Below are positions 9,187 to 21,510 of a stretch of DNA of 64,000 bases, in pieces. The notes beneath the pieces were generated by a model that was not told the DNA's origin, made no database searches, and worked only from the letters and a program-made list of their open reading frames with translations. The position numbers were made by a program, and so were the translations under genes. This DNA is from Wolfiporia cocos (Eukaryota; Basidiomycota; Agaricomycetes; Polyporales; Phaeolaceae). The DNA lies in assembly GCA_029448655.1 (NCBI GenBank), contig JACCLO010000010.1, positions 558,001-622,000 on the forward strand. Reading direction: 5' to 3'. Every line of letters begins with the position of its first letter. Position 1 is the stretch's first letter.

Positions 9187-10798
9187 ATGACGAGTCTGTG
9201 CTTCAATGCGTATTCGGCCTTGCGTGCTTGGTATGTGCGGACCATGGAAGCCGATCTGCAACAGGAGAACCCCTCTGCATCGTGCACTAATCCCGGACAA
9301 TTCTACGACTACATTTTGCTCTCGGTATACGAACATGCCACTACCACCGACACGCAAGCAGCGTGTGATACGGTCGAAGATATCGACGAACTAATGGTCT
9401 CTATTGGTGCAAAGTATCCGAGGGCTCCATGGACTGTCTTGCAGACTATACCGTTTCGATGCCGCATCTCGCCTTATCTCAACCTCACCGCTATTGGTTC
9501 CATGTTACAACACCGCCCAATGAACTGTCCCAAATTCCTCCTCAATTATAACGATCAGATGACGAAGTACATCAGAGATCTACCATGGGAGGACATCCTG
9601 GTCATGTTTAAGGTAATCTAACGGCACGCATAGGCTTATTTTTACTAACGATGTGTAGTTTATGCACTGCTCGGCACGCTGCATGCGGATTGAGAGGGTC
9701 AAAGAGAAGACGCTAGGGAAGGTGGCGGAAGAAATCTCGGTAGCATTTGAGGAATACTGGAGGGTGCGTGGAAGCTCATAATGTAGACGGCTGGGAAGGA
9801 AGATCGTTGTCACTTACGGGTTCGCCTTCAGATTCTTGGAGGAGATACTCTCGATCGACTTGGCAACGTAGTGGAAGATGATCGAGGTGAATGCTGGGTC
9901 CTCCTTCCCGACGGCGAAAGCGACGATTTAGTCAAGATAGAAGAAAAGCGTCTCATACATCGACTCAACTCACGGTCGGTCTTCCTTGAGGGATTGATGC
10001 ACACTGTCAACAATATCTTTCGAGTCAACATGGTCATTGGCCCTGATTCACTCACACTTGAGCACGAGCCCAACAATGCGCCGCCCTGGTACATGACAAC
10101 CACAAGAACGAATGCATTGGAACCAGTAATCGCGCTTCCAGATGATAAATTCGACTTCCTAGGTACATCTCTTTACGACACCAGAGAGATGGGGTTTCCC
10201 CCAGTGGAACCCATCTTCTTCCAGTACATTACAGAATGTCACGATCGAAATGCCGGAGTTCACACGTATCCAACATTCAGTGATCTCAACCAGTGGAGTG
10301 ACGAATACGCAAAACTAGAGAATGCGTCTTGGATGCCGTTATCTGCCGGCTGGCCGAGCAGTCGGATTCGTATCTGGTATTATGTAAGTCTGGCCATCCC
10401 TTGATCTCTCATTATGCTGAACTGCTACATTAAACTTCAGTGGCCTGATGTCGACAAGAAAAAAGCATACCAGAATGTCGTGACGATAGGTAATATCGGT
10501 TCATTCACAAAGCTGGAAGAATTAGCGCGCCATATGGCGACCACGTGCCAGCAGTTCTTAGATGTATGTCGACGATCAATCTCTTCGTTTCCATGCTTAC
10601 GAATCAAACATTCGAAAGGATGTACGCTTCACAGAATCGAACATATATCCCACCTACCGCCAGACGCCATCGTATCCTCGTTCCTACAGAAAGAGAGATG
10701 GGACTGTAGTAGAAATCAAAAATGACGACTCCATCTACCTAGCAGGGTTAAGTCATATTCCTAGGACGAACGTCTTTCGGGCGCTGTTGATGGTATAG
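9187..10798 (+). CDS. Orphan protein, five exons, copy 1 (461 aa)
   Basis: I do not recognise the family. Exons read as 9187-9612, 9659-9763, 9832-10383, 10441-10563 and 10619-10798. All junctions have GT...AG and all are phase 0, giving 461 residues. Landmarks are the N-terminal SLCFNAYSALRAW, a region ending LPWEDILVMFK, exon 2 with RIERVKEKTLG, exon 3 with FPPVEPIFFQYITECHD, HTYPTFSDLNQWSDEYAKLENASW and RIRIWYY, and the C-terminal SYRKRDGT and NVFRALLMV. No signal peptide, membrane helix, zinc ligand set or catalytic motif is evident, so it is probably cytosolic or nuclear. The paralogue at 12622 conserves every exon boundary, which strongly supports the model and purifying selection. Confidence 0.8.
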
Positions 10799-12532
10799 GC
10801 AAGTGATGAGAAAGTTGACAAGTTGATTTTCTTACATCATGTAATCCTGCATCAACGATTATTGTTGTCATCACATTAACGGCTATGTGTAACCCGATAT
10901 ACGATGTATAGAAATAATATAATTATGGGTTGGATTGTCCTCGACCTTGCTATATGTCGACTCTGATTTCCATACTTCTTATGCCTCAATATCATGTATA
11001 TTATATTTCCGTCGAAAGGTACGAACGCATCGGGATGTCCTGTTGTGTTTGCGAGCCAACAACACTGCATAACACATGATCAAATCAATGTTTCTATGCT
11101 GGATACGTCATATCTGGGAAGCACACTTAACCTCGAGAGGCCATTCTCTGTCTATTCGAAGGGCAAATTTCGAGGATCTAGGCCAGAAGCTCCGACGACC
11201 TGCCGCCGCATTGGCACGGAAGAGCAAACACGCGCCTACTACATCTGAACGCAGACCAGCTGCTCATGCTGCGCAATCACAAGAGAGTATTACCGCATCG
11301 ATTGCGCCGATCCCGCATCACCAAAGTTGTTCGTATCTCACTAGATTGATCGTGGCAATCGATCGTGGCGGCGAGACCTTGGCTAGAGGCTATACAAGCT
11401 TCGCCGACCTGCTCTCGATCATAAGAGAGTCTCTGAATTTTTTGTGAAAAATGTGGGTTGACTTTGGCTGACGCAGCCCTGTGCGTACGCAACTGGTAGG
11501 TGTAAATGATGTACACTATGTCAATAACGAGACGTAATGGGTTACGAAGTGTCCAAGGTATCGTACAAAGACATAACCTCACTCGTGGACCAACAGGAGA
11601 ATAGAGCGCGTTCACCTGCGTCCTTTTTTAAAAACCCCTACCGAATTTGTAAATTCAGCACCAAGGACTGGTCGTCTATTCATTAACAGTGTTAATCTAC
11701 TAAAACGACAGCCCTTGGTACGTAAATCTATTGCATGAGGAAAACGGCTGAAGGCTGGGTAATTTGATTCCAAAGCCACGTGACTAATGGCCACTGTAAC
11801 GTTGCAGCGAAGCGCGCCTTGTATGAGGAGATCCAATGACTAATCTTAGTAATCCAAATATCAGTGATTCGCAGATCCAGAATAATAACCATTGTCTATA
11901 GGCTGTTTGTGTGCCTAGCACTAACTAGCTACTGCCTGGTAATATAAGGGAAGAGAGGGAGCATGCAAATGAGGCAAGCTACTTATCTTCCGTGGCACTG
12001 TAAGCTATTCTGACGCATATATGGAGAGCGCAGAGGCCGGCAGCTTGATGTGGCCTGAGTGTCGCCGCATCGATACCGTGAAGCGGGCAAATCACAATCG
12101 AAGATATACATATTAACTGCAACCGCATAGCGCTCAGACATGTGCCACTGATGCTGGGTAGTATGGCCACGAAGTATATACAAGCGCATATGCCGGTACA
12201 TGCGGTCGGTGCTACACAATTAGCTCATGACGGCATGTGCTCAGAGCTGCTCGGACTTCAACGGCATGGGCGTGCATTCTGCTTACCGTCACGCTTCACA
12301 GACGTGTCTCCACGACGACGTTTACAAGAACCAAGCCATATCCGCCGCGGAGTTGCCTTGATGCACAACACGCGGCGAGGCCAGAGTTCTCAGGCCAGAG
12401 CAGGCTACCCGAGTGGCATCTTGGCCACAATGCCACTCGCAGCCGAGACGCGGTTGCCTTACCCTGACACAACATATGGTATTACCGACGATCATCGTGG
12501 CGGGCCACAGTGGAATACCAACGCCTGCTGTC
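10799..12532. other. Spacer between the duplicated orphan genes
   Basis: 10799-11280 matches 14231-14700 downstream of copy 2. 11665-12532 matches the region upstream of copy 1. The 11280-11665 junction between the units has no recognisable gene or element. Confidence 0.4.
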
Positions 12533-12539
12533 TATAAAA
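12533..12539 (+). promoter_or_regulatory. TATA box of second five-exon orphan gene
   Basis: TATAAAA lies 89 bp upstream of the ATG at 12622, in the same relative place as the TATA box of copy 1. Confidence 0.55.
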
Positions 12540-12621
12540 CCTGGGCATCCTCCGACCACACCCCACATCCTGTACATCCTCTCGTGCTTCTCCTTTTCAT
12601 AGGATTCTGATTGCATCAATC

Positions 12622-14230
12622 ATGCCCAATCTGTGCTTCAATGCGTATTCGGCCTTGCGTGCTTGGCAGGTGTTGACCTCGGAAGCCGAAATGCAACAAC
12701 AGGACATCTCTGGACCATGCACTAATGCAGGACAATTAATAGATGTTGACACGCTCGCGCTGTATGAATGTGTAACCAGCCCCGACCAGGACTCAGTGGA
12801 AGATCTGGCAAAAGACCTCGACGCACTGATGCTCTCTATTGGTGCACAATATCCGAGCACATTGACTGTCTTGCAGCCCATACCGCTCCTATGCCGTGTT
12901 TCGCCTTATCTCGACCTCGCCTCTGTTGGTTCCATGTTTCAATACGGCAAAAGGAACTGTGGCCAGTTCCTCCTCGATTATAGCGATCCGATGACAAAGT
13001 ACATCGCAGATCTTCCGTACTCGGATATCCTGGTCATGTTCAAGGTAATACAATGTCCTGCTTAGGCTCAAATTCTACTAACGATGCGTAGTTTATGCAT
13101 AGCTTGGGATGCTGCATACGGATTGAGAGGGTCAAAGATAAGACGCTAGGAGAGGTGGTCGAAGAAATCTCAACAGCATTTGAGAAGTACTGGAAGGTGC
13201 GTATGAGCACATATTATAGATGGCTGGGAAGATTGCTGACGTTTGCGAGTTCGCCTTTAGATTATTGGAGGAGTTTCTCTCGACCAATCTGGCAACATAG
13301 TGGAGAACGAGGATGAATGCGAGGTCCACATTTGTCGCATTCCGGACGGCGCAGACGACAGCGCAGTAACCAAGGAAGAAGAACATCTCATAAATCATCT
13401 CAACTCGCAGTTGATCTTCCCTGAAGGACTGGTGTACATTGTCCGCAACATCTTTCGGGTCAGCATGGTCGTCGGTCCTAATCCACTGATGCTCGGGAGC
13501 GACCCCAACATTACGCCGCCCTGGCACATGACAACCACAAGAACGAATGCATTGGAACCAGTAGTCTTGCTTCCCACGGAGAAGTTTGTCTTCTTCAGTA
13601 TGTCTTTATTCGACATCAATAAGACAGAATTTCCCCCAGTGGAACCCATCTTCTTCCAGTACATGACAGAATGTCACGATCACAAGGCCGGGGTCCATAC
13701 GTATCCAACATTCAGTGATCTCGACCAATGGAGTGATGAATACGCAAAACTAGAAAATGCGTCTTGGACGCCGTTTTCTGCCGGCTGGCCGGGAACTGAG
13801 ATTCGTATCTGGTACTATGTAAGTCTGATTATCCCTTGATCTTTTATCGAACAGAGCTGCTACATTTAGCTCCAGTGGCCCGATTCCAACGAGAATGAAG
13901 CATACCAGAATGTCGTGACGATACCTAATATCAGTCCAAACACAAAACTGAAAGATTTGGCACGAGCAATGGGGACCGCGTGCAAGCAGTTTACATATGT
14001 ATGTCGACAATTCTCTTCGCTCTCATTCCCACCAAACAAATATTCCGCAGGATCAGTGCTATATAACATCCGACAATCTCCCCGTCATTATCCGGATGAC
14101 ACCGTATCCTCGTTCCTACAGAAAGAGAGATGGAACTATACTAGAAATCAAAAGCGACAGCTCTATTTACCTAGCAGGGTTAAGTCATGTTTCTGGGACG
14201 AACGTGTTTCAGGCGTTGTTGATGGTATAG
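12622..14230 (+). CDS. Orphan protein, five exons, copy 2 (462 aa)
   Basis: This is the paralogue of the gene at 9187. Exons are 12622-13044, 13092-13196, 13261-13818, 13876-13998 and 14051-14230, again all phase 0, totalling 462 residues. Exons 2, 4 and 5 have exactly the same lengths as in copy 1; exon 1 is one codon shorter and exon 3 two codons longer. Shared blocks include LCFNAYSALRAW, DILVMFK, RIERVK, TTTRTNALEPV, FPPVEPIFFQY, HTYPTFSDL and SYRKRDGT. Indels are in multiples of three and no stop interrupts any exon, so both copies look functional. The function is unknown; no fold is recognised. Confidence 0.8.
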
Positions 14231-15699
14231 GCCGGTAATAAAGAGTTGACAAGCTGGTTTTCTTTCATCACTGCATCAATGGTCATTGTCATCGTCGCAT
14301 TGACCGCTATGTGTATAATCTCATACACGATATATGAAATTCTGTAACGGATCGTCCTCTACCTAGCTGAACGCTAATTCTAATCCCCATTCTCTCTGCA
14401 CCGTGTTATCATGAGAATTGTCTTTTTGTAGCGTGTCGAAAGGCACAAATGTATCGGGATGCCTGCCCTGTTATGTTTGCGGGCCAACGATACTGCATAA
14501 CAAACACCCAAATCAGTATTTGTTGCTGAATATGTCATGGCTAGGAGGGCACCCTTGACCTCGGGAGGGCATTCTCTGTGCATCTGCAAAGCGGACTTCG
14601 ATGATCTCGACAAGTGCCGACGACCTGCATAATGGATGAGCAAAAACGCACCTACTAAGCCCGAACACACGTTAGCTGCTCATGAGCGTCTGCAAGGTGG
14701 TCGACTTGGAGCGTGTGATTGCCGAACTTGCAAAGAACTAAGCCGGATTTACTGATCAGCGTGAGCATAAGTCACTGCATTTGATACATCACTCGCTACA
14801 TGGGACACCGGCGCCACAGGCATCAGTAATGCAGCCATGAACCGCTTCATGCTCGCGACACCAGGTCATCGTGGCGAGAAGGCATTAGCGAGACGTGCAT
14901 TACTATTAGTTATCGTTATCAAGACGACCAATGATGCACTACATTCACGACTAGTGTTAGGAGTCTAACATCTGCCGCAGCGCCTACCTTAGGCCTAGGC
15001 ATAGGACCCATGCGTCGTAATTCATTATTTAGAGTCGGCGTTGTGTTCCTGTACATGAGGAGATCTGTGTGTCCCTCACAGTTGATTTGGGTCTCCGGAT
15101 GGCTGCAGAGCATCAAGCTGTGGCAGATGTGACGTGTCGCGTCGCGACTTCACGTGATACTGTGACCTCATACCTCATACCCAATCAGTCCGCTCTCATA
15201 CACCTATGCACTTATGTCTGGGTCGCGTTCAGCAACATTGGAGCTTGCACGACAACCTAAATGGTCTTTGCCCTTAATGAAAGGGTCTTTGGCGCTGGAT
15301 TTGACCAATCGATGCTGCGTTAGAGGCGGTATCGGGATGCGAGACTGCAGGAACAATTCAAACAATCAAGATAGACTGTATTATCAGCGTGGCGTCATTG
15401 AGTGCACGGCTCAATTGTTCATCGTTTAAAGCGTGGGGAAACCGCACGCAGACGCATTGTCCTGGACGCACCAAAGCGTAGGCGAAGTGATGGATTAGTA
15501 AGCGCGTTGAAGCTATTTAGCGCGCGGGGCCACCGCTCCCTTTCAGCTCACCACCCACTATTCGTTTGGCCAAATCCATCACCAGCGAACCGCGGACGAA
15601 ATTGGCATTTGAGTCTTGCTCTCTGACATATTGACAACTCGATCGGCAACGCAAAGGCTAATTTGTCACGTACAACGGTAGGGACGCCCTATCCCATCG
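14231..15699. other. No gene recognised
   Basis: 14231-14700 is the downstream arm of the tandem duplication. 14700-15699 holds no frame with family resemblance. The undetermined 5' exon and promoter of the next gene probably lie in its last few hundred bases. Confidence 0.35.
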
Positions 15700-16803
15700 A
15701 TGTTGAGCTCATCGTCATCAACATCATGTCCAGATCTCGTCAACGAGATGAAGAATATCAGGAGAGATAGAAGCTATGCCAGTTCCCAGACCAGGGGACA
15801 GGACGGCAGGTGGACCAGGAGCCAAGGTAGCCGGGATAGCGCCTCTGCCACTAAAGCGGTATGCAACGCCAACCTCGTCATAGACCTACCAGCTAATAAT
15901 ATGGCGACTAGGGCAAGGTGGAGAGTATGGCGATGCTCCGTGGCAAGATCGTCGAGAACCAGATCAAGATCTTGGAAAAGAACCTGCTCGACCTCACACC
16001 CATGCTCGACGGGGCCGAACAGATCGCCGAGCAGCGTGCTCGTGCGTACGCCTTATTCCGGAAGTTCAAGGCTGTCGAGCGGGCGTACGTAGAGACATTC
16101 TGCGGTAAACACAAGAACGAGCTCCACCTCCTAGACCCCACGGTGGACGACCTTGTCGAACCAGCGGTCCCCAGCATCTCTAATGACGAGTCGGACTCAG
16201 AGGTAGAGGAGGGTAGCATTAGGCGCGATCTTGACATTCCGGAGGAGTTGAAGGAGACGAACGGCTGCTGGTCTGCGATGGCTGACAAGGCTAGGACCAT
16301 TGCTCCGTTGCCGCGTCGTGCTTTCCAGCGCGGCCAGCTGGCAACGCTGACCGGATTCGGCACCAACAGAGCCGCGCTGGCGTTGGGAGGAAGTAACAAG
16401 GTGTCGTTTGCCCCCGAGCCTATCGATCGTGCGTGCTCACCATCGTATTTCGAGTGCATGAGCTGACTCGCCTCTCACAGGCCCGAGCAAGCGCGTCAGG
16501 GATGATATCTTCGTCAGCCTCGACGAAGCTCTTGGAGACTTCGGCCTGAGGGAGAAGAAGCGTGCTAGGTTTGAGCAGGAGGCAAACGATCGTAAGGGGA
16601 AAGGCAAAGTGGTCGGCCCTCGCTACATTTCGCCGCCGCCCTCAACGCGTCGTCGCCTTTCTACACCGCGTCGCCCTACCCGTCCGACTGTCGGGACGTA
16701 TTACTCTGCAGCTGGGCCATCAACTTCATCTGGACCCTCCTACGAGTATGCAGTCGCCACTGTCCCCGAGGACGCTGATACCGAGGTGGAGACGGATGAG
16801 TAG
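15700..16803 (+). CDS. Hairpin-tailed orphan family, member A (5' end unresolved)
   Basis: The family is not recognised. Supported exons are about 15700-15858 (Ser/Arg-rich, ends phase 0), 15912-16428 and 16481-16803. The first shared block is a helical segment ending RKFKAVERAYVETFCG, aligned with RRFKATQSVYMLKFCS (members B, B') and RQFRVAEDEYRARFCG (member C). An acidic stretch (NDESDSEVEEGS) and a basic, disordered C-terminal part (SPPPSTRRRLSTPRRPTRP) follow. The frame stops at TAG 16801-16803. The same frame stays open for 16 more codons to CTG-TGA (16849-16854) inside the conserved stem-loop, where the other members stop, so the TAG looks like a later, premature stop. The first exon and ATG were not fixed. 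No membrane segment is present; a nuclear or scaffold role is possible but unproven. Confidence 0.6.
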
Positions 16804-16845
16804 ACTGGGCAAAAGACAGCCGCACACATAGACAGCATGCACTCC

Positions 16846-16920
16846 GATCTGTGACGATCGTGTCGCAGATCAGGAGGAAGGCGTGTCGAAATGCGGGCTG
16901 CCCCTTGTTCGGCACTGCCT
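16846..16920 (+). other. Tandem stem-loops downstream of member A
   Basis: Stem-loop 1 (16846-16871) pairs GATCTGTGAC with GTCGCAGATC, ten pairs including one G-T wobble, around a 6-base loop. Stem-loop 2 (16879-16920) pairs AGGC-GTGTCGAA and GGG with CCC, TTCGGCAC and GCCT around a short loop. The order, spacing and core words (CTGTGAC; TCGAA...TTCG) match those behind the other three members of the family. Confidence 0.7.
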
Positions 16921-18984
16921 AAAGCACTCAGATCGTCCGACGCGCATACACGAACGCGGTGAATTGGATTCAACAATAATTCGCTCACTTTATAACTTGG
17001 ATTATCGCTTCTCCCCGGCCGCAGCACAGGTTTTACTCAGATATCACGCGCCCCTCCATAGAATGGCGGATGGCCACCGTCGGATGCCGTCGTAAGCTAA
17101 CTGAATAGTGAGTTTGGCTTTGAACATATTGTCTGAGTTAGTGACAGTCAGAATAATACAGTCATTGCCGTTGTCTTAAACAACCAGTCTGAGGCGGCTA
17201 CTTCCGGGGTTGATAGCAGGGCAGGGGTTTTTTGGGAGTATAGTGCAGTCTGTTCGAGAACCTAGCAAATAGAAGAAGCGTGCTTTGTTGATTGCTGATT
17301 AAGTTCGTTACATTATGTAATCTGCGGCTCAAATGGAGATAATGGAGATGTCAATTGACATGTGGAGTATTCATGCCCGCTCTTCAGCAGTAACAATTCT
17401 CGTAGAGATACGTCAATAGGATGCATCGCGTCGCTACGCATGTGCACCGTGACACGTTACTTCGAGAGATTGAGCGGCATGCTGTGCGATCATTTTTGAG
17501 ACCTTAGTCCCAGATTTATGTACAAAGAATCTAACACTCTAGTACTGTATATTGAGCAGACTTTCATAGCGGAAGTCACGGGGAAGATGAGATGCCCTTA
17601 CATCCGTAGAGGAGTTCGCGCCACATAACACCGCATTTCACTCATGCACAACATATGACAGCTTGTGGAAAGCGACTTGTACCATGTCAACATCAACATC
17701 ACGGGCACAACATATATTTCATCTCATATATTTCATCTCGTGAAAGACATCTCCTTCCCCATGCGGTGGCGTAGTTTCAAATTCCAGGCCCCGCTTTGCC
17801 TCAAGCAAAGTTTAAACTTTGTGACTCGGCTTCGTGGAATCCTGCGACTGTTCTCCGTATGTTCAATGCCACAACACCTTCAATAACAAGGTATTCGAGC
17901 GAGGGCAGTGACGTGCCATTGGACAATCGCAAAACCCGTTCTTTTGCTATGTACTAACCTATCCTCCATCCTATCCCCATCGTCTTCTATGCTACCCTTT
18001 ATATTCACAAGATGAGTGCAGACTGTTAACAGTCATGTACTCCGACAATGTGATGGTCCAGGTGCGTCGTCATTGATCTCATCTCAGCAAGCCTTTGGAA
18101 GTGAGCGCCTAGTCCGGAACGTTGAGACGCCCATTTCTCGCGTAGATCGAAGCTGTGCTACCGGCACGCATAACGGCTCCGTACAGTGGCCTATATTGTG
18201 GTCGCAACAAGTCCTCACATGTCTTCTCCGTGAGTGCAAATCCCGTGAGTATCTCCTACGGCGCATCACATGCACGTCAATGTTGACACCTGAACCACAG
18301 CCAGATCATTCATCGAGAGCGCATCGGGGACAGGCTGCCGCAGTGTAGCATTACGGACTCTACAAGAAGGTGCACATCAGCTACGCAAATTCAGGAGCAC
18401 ATCATTTGAGTGAATTGCTGATATCCTGGCGAAGACGGTACACCCCACCGCTCGCTCGACCGAATTCTAACAATGTGAGCAGTACGCTATGTTGTTCGCT
18501 GGACTCACAAGTCGAACGAGATGAACTCAAAGCGAAGGAGACATTCTCCCACACTCGATGTTGAGACTCTAGTGTAGCGTGCGACGTGTTGCCAATATGC
18601 CGCATTCTATCCTCAAGCCACAGCAGAGAAGGACTTCTCTCTTATGTGCCCCGCAGAGATCCTCAAGTTTCAAGGTTTGAGGTACGGCCGACTGCAATGG
18701 CGGCGACGATATACGCAACTTATCGCAGGTGCTCAGGACGAGATAGTGCGCTAGGGCTGTTGTATATTGACAAACAGGACATACAGCAGTTGTACATGCA
18801 AAAAATAAAAACGCACTCTAAGCGTGCAAGATAACGCGAATGAAAACCGTAACGGGAGCATCAATAGCAGAGAAGTTGTCGAGAAGAAGAGGAAACAAGA
18901 TGGTGCGTGGCCACCATTGTCAGATCGTACGCTAATAGACGTATTTTGTGCACGTCATGGAGTTAATTTCGACTAATGGAAACG
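16921..18984. other. No gene recognised
   Basis: About 2 kb lies between two hairpin-tailed genes that face each other (member A on +, member B on -). Several short frames exist (for example 18016-18348), but none has a family signature or convincing splice partners. No tRNA or repeat was seen. Confidence 0.35.
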
Positions 18985-18988
18985 AGGA

Positions 18989-19059
18989 CATGTCGAAATG
19001 AGGGGCGAGCCTCGCTTCGACATGCCCCTTTGCTACTCTGTAACATATTTGTCACAGAG
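18989..19059 (-). other. Tandem stem-loops at the stop codon of member B
   Basis: Read on the minus strand, stem-loop 1 (19059-19036) pairs CTCTGTGAC with GTTACAGAG, and the gene's TGA stop (19052-19054) lies inside its 5' arm. Stem-loop 2 (19024-18989) has a perfect 9 bp outer stem, CATGTCGAA with TTCGACATG, and an inner GAGG/CCTC stem. Confidence 0.8.
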
Positions 19060-21056
19060 TGGGTTGGGTGCTGTTGTGGTGTTGGTTAGCCCCTCGTCCC
19101 ATTCCCGTGCGGCGGGACGACGAGGAGGCATTGTGGCCGCGAAGTCGCTTCGGGCGAGTCGTGACCCAGGACGAAGGCGGCAGTTCGACACTCGGACGCG
19201 ACAGACGAGTGTACGGTGCCGCATATTGCTCGTGGTAGCGCAGGAGCTGCGTCCGCTGGACGCCTAGCGCGCTTATGATCTGCGACGAGACGGGGAGCGG
19301 CAGCATGTCGTCGCCAGAGGATGGGCCAGCAGAGGGAAAGAGCTGCATGCCCTGCGTGCGCAGAACCTCAGACGATCCGGATGGTGCAGGCACAGGGCCA
19401 TCTAAAAGGAAGGCAGGAGCAGCAAGCAGAGGCGGAGGAGCAAGGGGCGCTACGTCACAATGCTCGGGTTGGGTTTCAGGAACAGCCTGAGGCGCTGCAG
19501 GAACTGATGAGGCCTTGTTGTCGGCGGGAGCGAGAAGTGGGGACGACAATGGGGAAGCCAGGATTGCGGGGTCACGGGGCCTGCGGCGGTTCGCTTGGCT
19601 CGGGGGAATGATACGGAGCAGGCACATATCCGCAGGCTCGGTGAACGACGGCGACGAGGGCGGGAGCGGAGGCGAGACAGATGTATTATACCAATTGGAC
19701 ATCGCGCCCGAACGATCAGAGTCGCTACCTGATCCATCATGCTCGATGCTCATGGACCGCTCGCCGTCAGTCATCTTGCCCGGGCTGATGCTGTATGCGA
19801 CGCCGTCGTCGTCGTCGATGGCGACTCCTCGGCCCATGAGTACCTCCTTAATCTTGTCGTTCCGTGCATCTTCGAAATTCTCGTGGTCCTTAGAGCCCTC
19901 CGAAATGAGAACGCCTTCACTTGTGGTCAGATTATCGTCGTCCATGGCCTGATCGTCGGTGCCGTTGACACATCCCGTGTCATGCTCGTCCCCAATGCTG
20001 TGGTCTGATGTTTTGTCCTCGTCTCCTTCATCTTTCCCATCGTTGTACCTGGCGTCCACATAGCAGCTATACATCTCGCTCGAAGATGCCGGCGGGTAGT
20101 TGCTGAGTTGTTCGTCGTCGCCATGCACCATAGATTCTCTGGCGGCGTCATCGCTTTTGCCCTTGGTAGCGGGCGATCCTACGCCAGGAATCGCTCAGTG
20201 AGTCAATCATATAGAACGACATAATTTCGGGCATACCTGTCGCCTCGGAATCGCACGTGTTGGCACCAGCAGCCTTGCTGTCCTGATCCTCCGCTGTCTC
20301 CTGCCACGACTCCATGCATATCATCTCCCCTGAAGCTGGCTGCGTCAGCCACGACATGTCATCGAAATCGCCCTCGAATCCCTTCGCAGCCACCTGTTCC
20401 TGCTCAGCCTTCGTCATCGGTCCATCTTCCTCATCCTCCTCGTCGCTATCAAACTCATTGTACGCCCCCGTCTGCTCAGCCTCAGGATCGAACGCAGATC
20501 CCAGAGAGCACGTCGACGAGCTCATTGTGCCGACCCGTCGCGAGAGCCCCACCATGTCACGATACCCGGGCTCCAGATCAACGATGTCGTCCATGCTGCA
20601 GAACTTAAGCATGTACACCGACTGTGTCGCCTTGAATCGTCGGATCATTTCCAACACTTGCACGTGGTGCTCCCGTGCCAGCTCACTCGTTTTGATCAGC
20701 GTGTCGTAGAAGATGTGGATGTCTCTCGACATCTGTTTCGCTTGGCGGAATATATCCTCGGCGAGGGCCTCTGCACGCACTCCCTGATACGATCATCTTA
20801 TCAGTCGGCAGAACAACAAAGGACAAAGGAGAGAGCGTCGCGTACTTCCAACGTGCCGATCAAGGTCATGGAGGCTCTCCCTTTGATCACATTCGGATTC
20901 ATGCTGCACAGGTCGCTGGCACATCTGCCACAGTATGCGAGGCCATTCATGGGCTCTGGTAGCAGAATCAATGACCCGTTCGTTGGCAGCACTGATGGCT
21001 GATGAGGCCGCAGGCGCTTGCTCACCGTGATCTGTCTTCTGGGAAAACAAAGGCAT
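19052..21056 (-). CDS. Hairpin-tailed orphan family, member B (about 604 aa)
   Basis: The proposed exons on the minus strand are 21056-21026, 20955-20846, 20783-20237 and 20178-19052. Their phases fit exactly and give 604 residues. The last two exons are firm; the first two were chosen because the exon-2 donor (GAA-GTACGC) matches that of member C. The protein has a helical N-terminal third (EALAEDIFRQAKQ ... EMIRRFKATQSVYMLKFCS), a very acidic middle (DSDEEDEEDGP and many D/E runs), a Pro/Ala-rich low-complexity region and a basic end containing RYHEQYAAPYTR and VTTRPKRLRGHN. It ends PTL at CTG-TGA within the first stem-loop. It is nearly identical to the inverted copy at 40579-42583. No catalytic motif is seen; the function is unknown. 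Confidence 0.7.
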
Positions 21057-21510
21057 GGCGTGTAGCAGGCAACAGTCAATGGAAAATGCCACAAGTAAGT
21101 CTGACAGTTGCTGTAGCCAATTGAATGATGATGGTAGTGAGGAAAGGTGGCGACATCGCACGCGGAGGCTTATAAGATAGCTTACATAATTAAATCTCAG
21201 CGAAGATCGCGACGCGTTGAACGCGATCACATGACAGACGCGCGTTGAATCATGACCGCGTCGCAGACTTGAAGTCTTCTTGTATTGCAGCCTATTTCTA
21301 TACTGCCCCTTGACCTTACATTTCTGAGTTACTTACGATAATACAAGTGCCGGAACTTGATCCTGGCACTCAACGGCTAACCAACCTCATTGTCTGAGAT
21401 ACTGGACATTGCATGGGGGCGTGTTTAGCAATACACAATGTATACAAAGTTACCTTGCCGCTATCAAAGAAATTTACATGTAATCGTATCACATCATTTA
21501 CTTGTGATAT

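Larger units (their letters stand above)
8195..14700 (+). repeat. Tandem segmental duplication, units about 8195-11280 and 11665-14700
   Basis: Two units in direct orientation, offset by about 3.43 kb, each contain about 1 kb of upstream DNA, a TATA box, a five-exon gene with identical exon phases and about 0.45 kb of downstream DNA. Similarity is patchy outside the exons and strong in exon 3 and exon 5. The duplication is therefore not brand new. Boundaries are estimated from the outermost shared words (GTCTA-TCA-TAAC near the start, GTTTGCG-GCCAAC near the end). Confidence 0.75.
18985..21262. repeat. Inverted segmental duplication, left arm
   Basis: About 2.28 kb is nearly identical to the reverse complement of about 40372-42650. 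It contains a complete gene with its TATA-containing promoter and both 3' stem-loops. Differences are scattered point changes that leave the reading frames open. Similarity fades just beyond the second stem-loop on one side and about 30 bp past a CACATGACAGACG-like block on the other. Confidence 0.9.
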
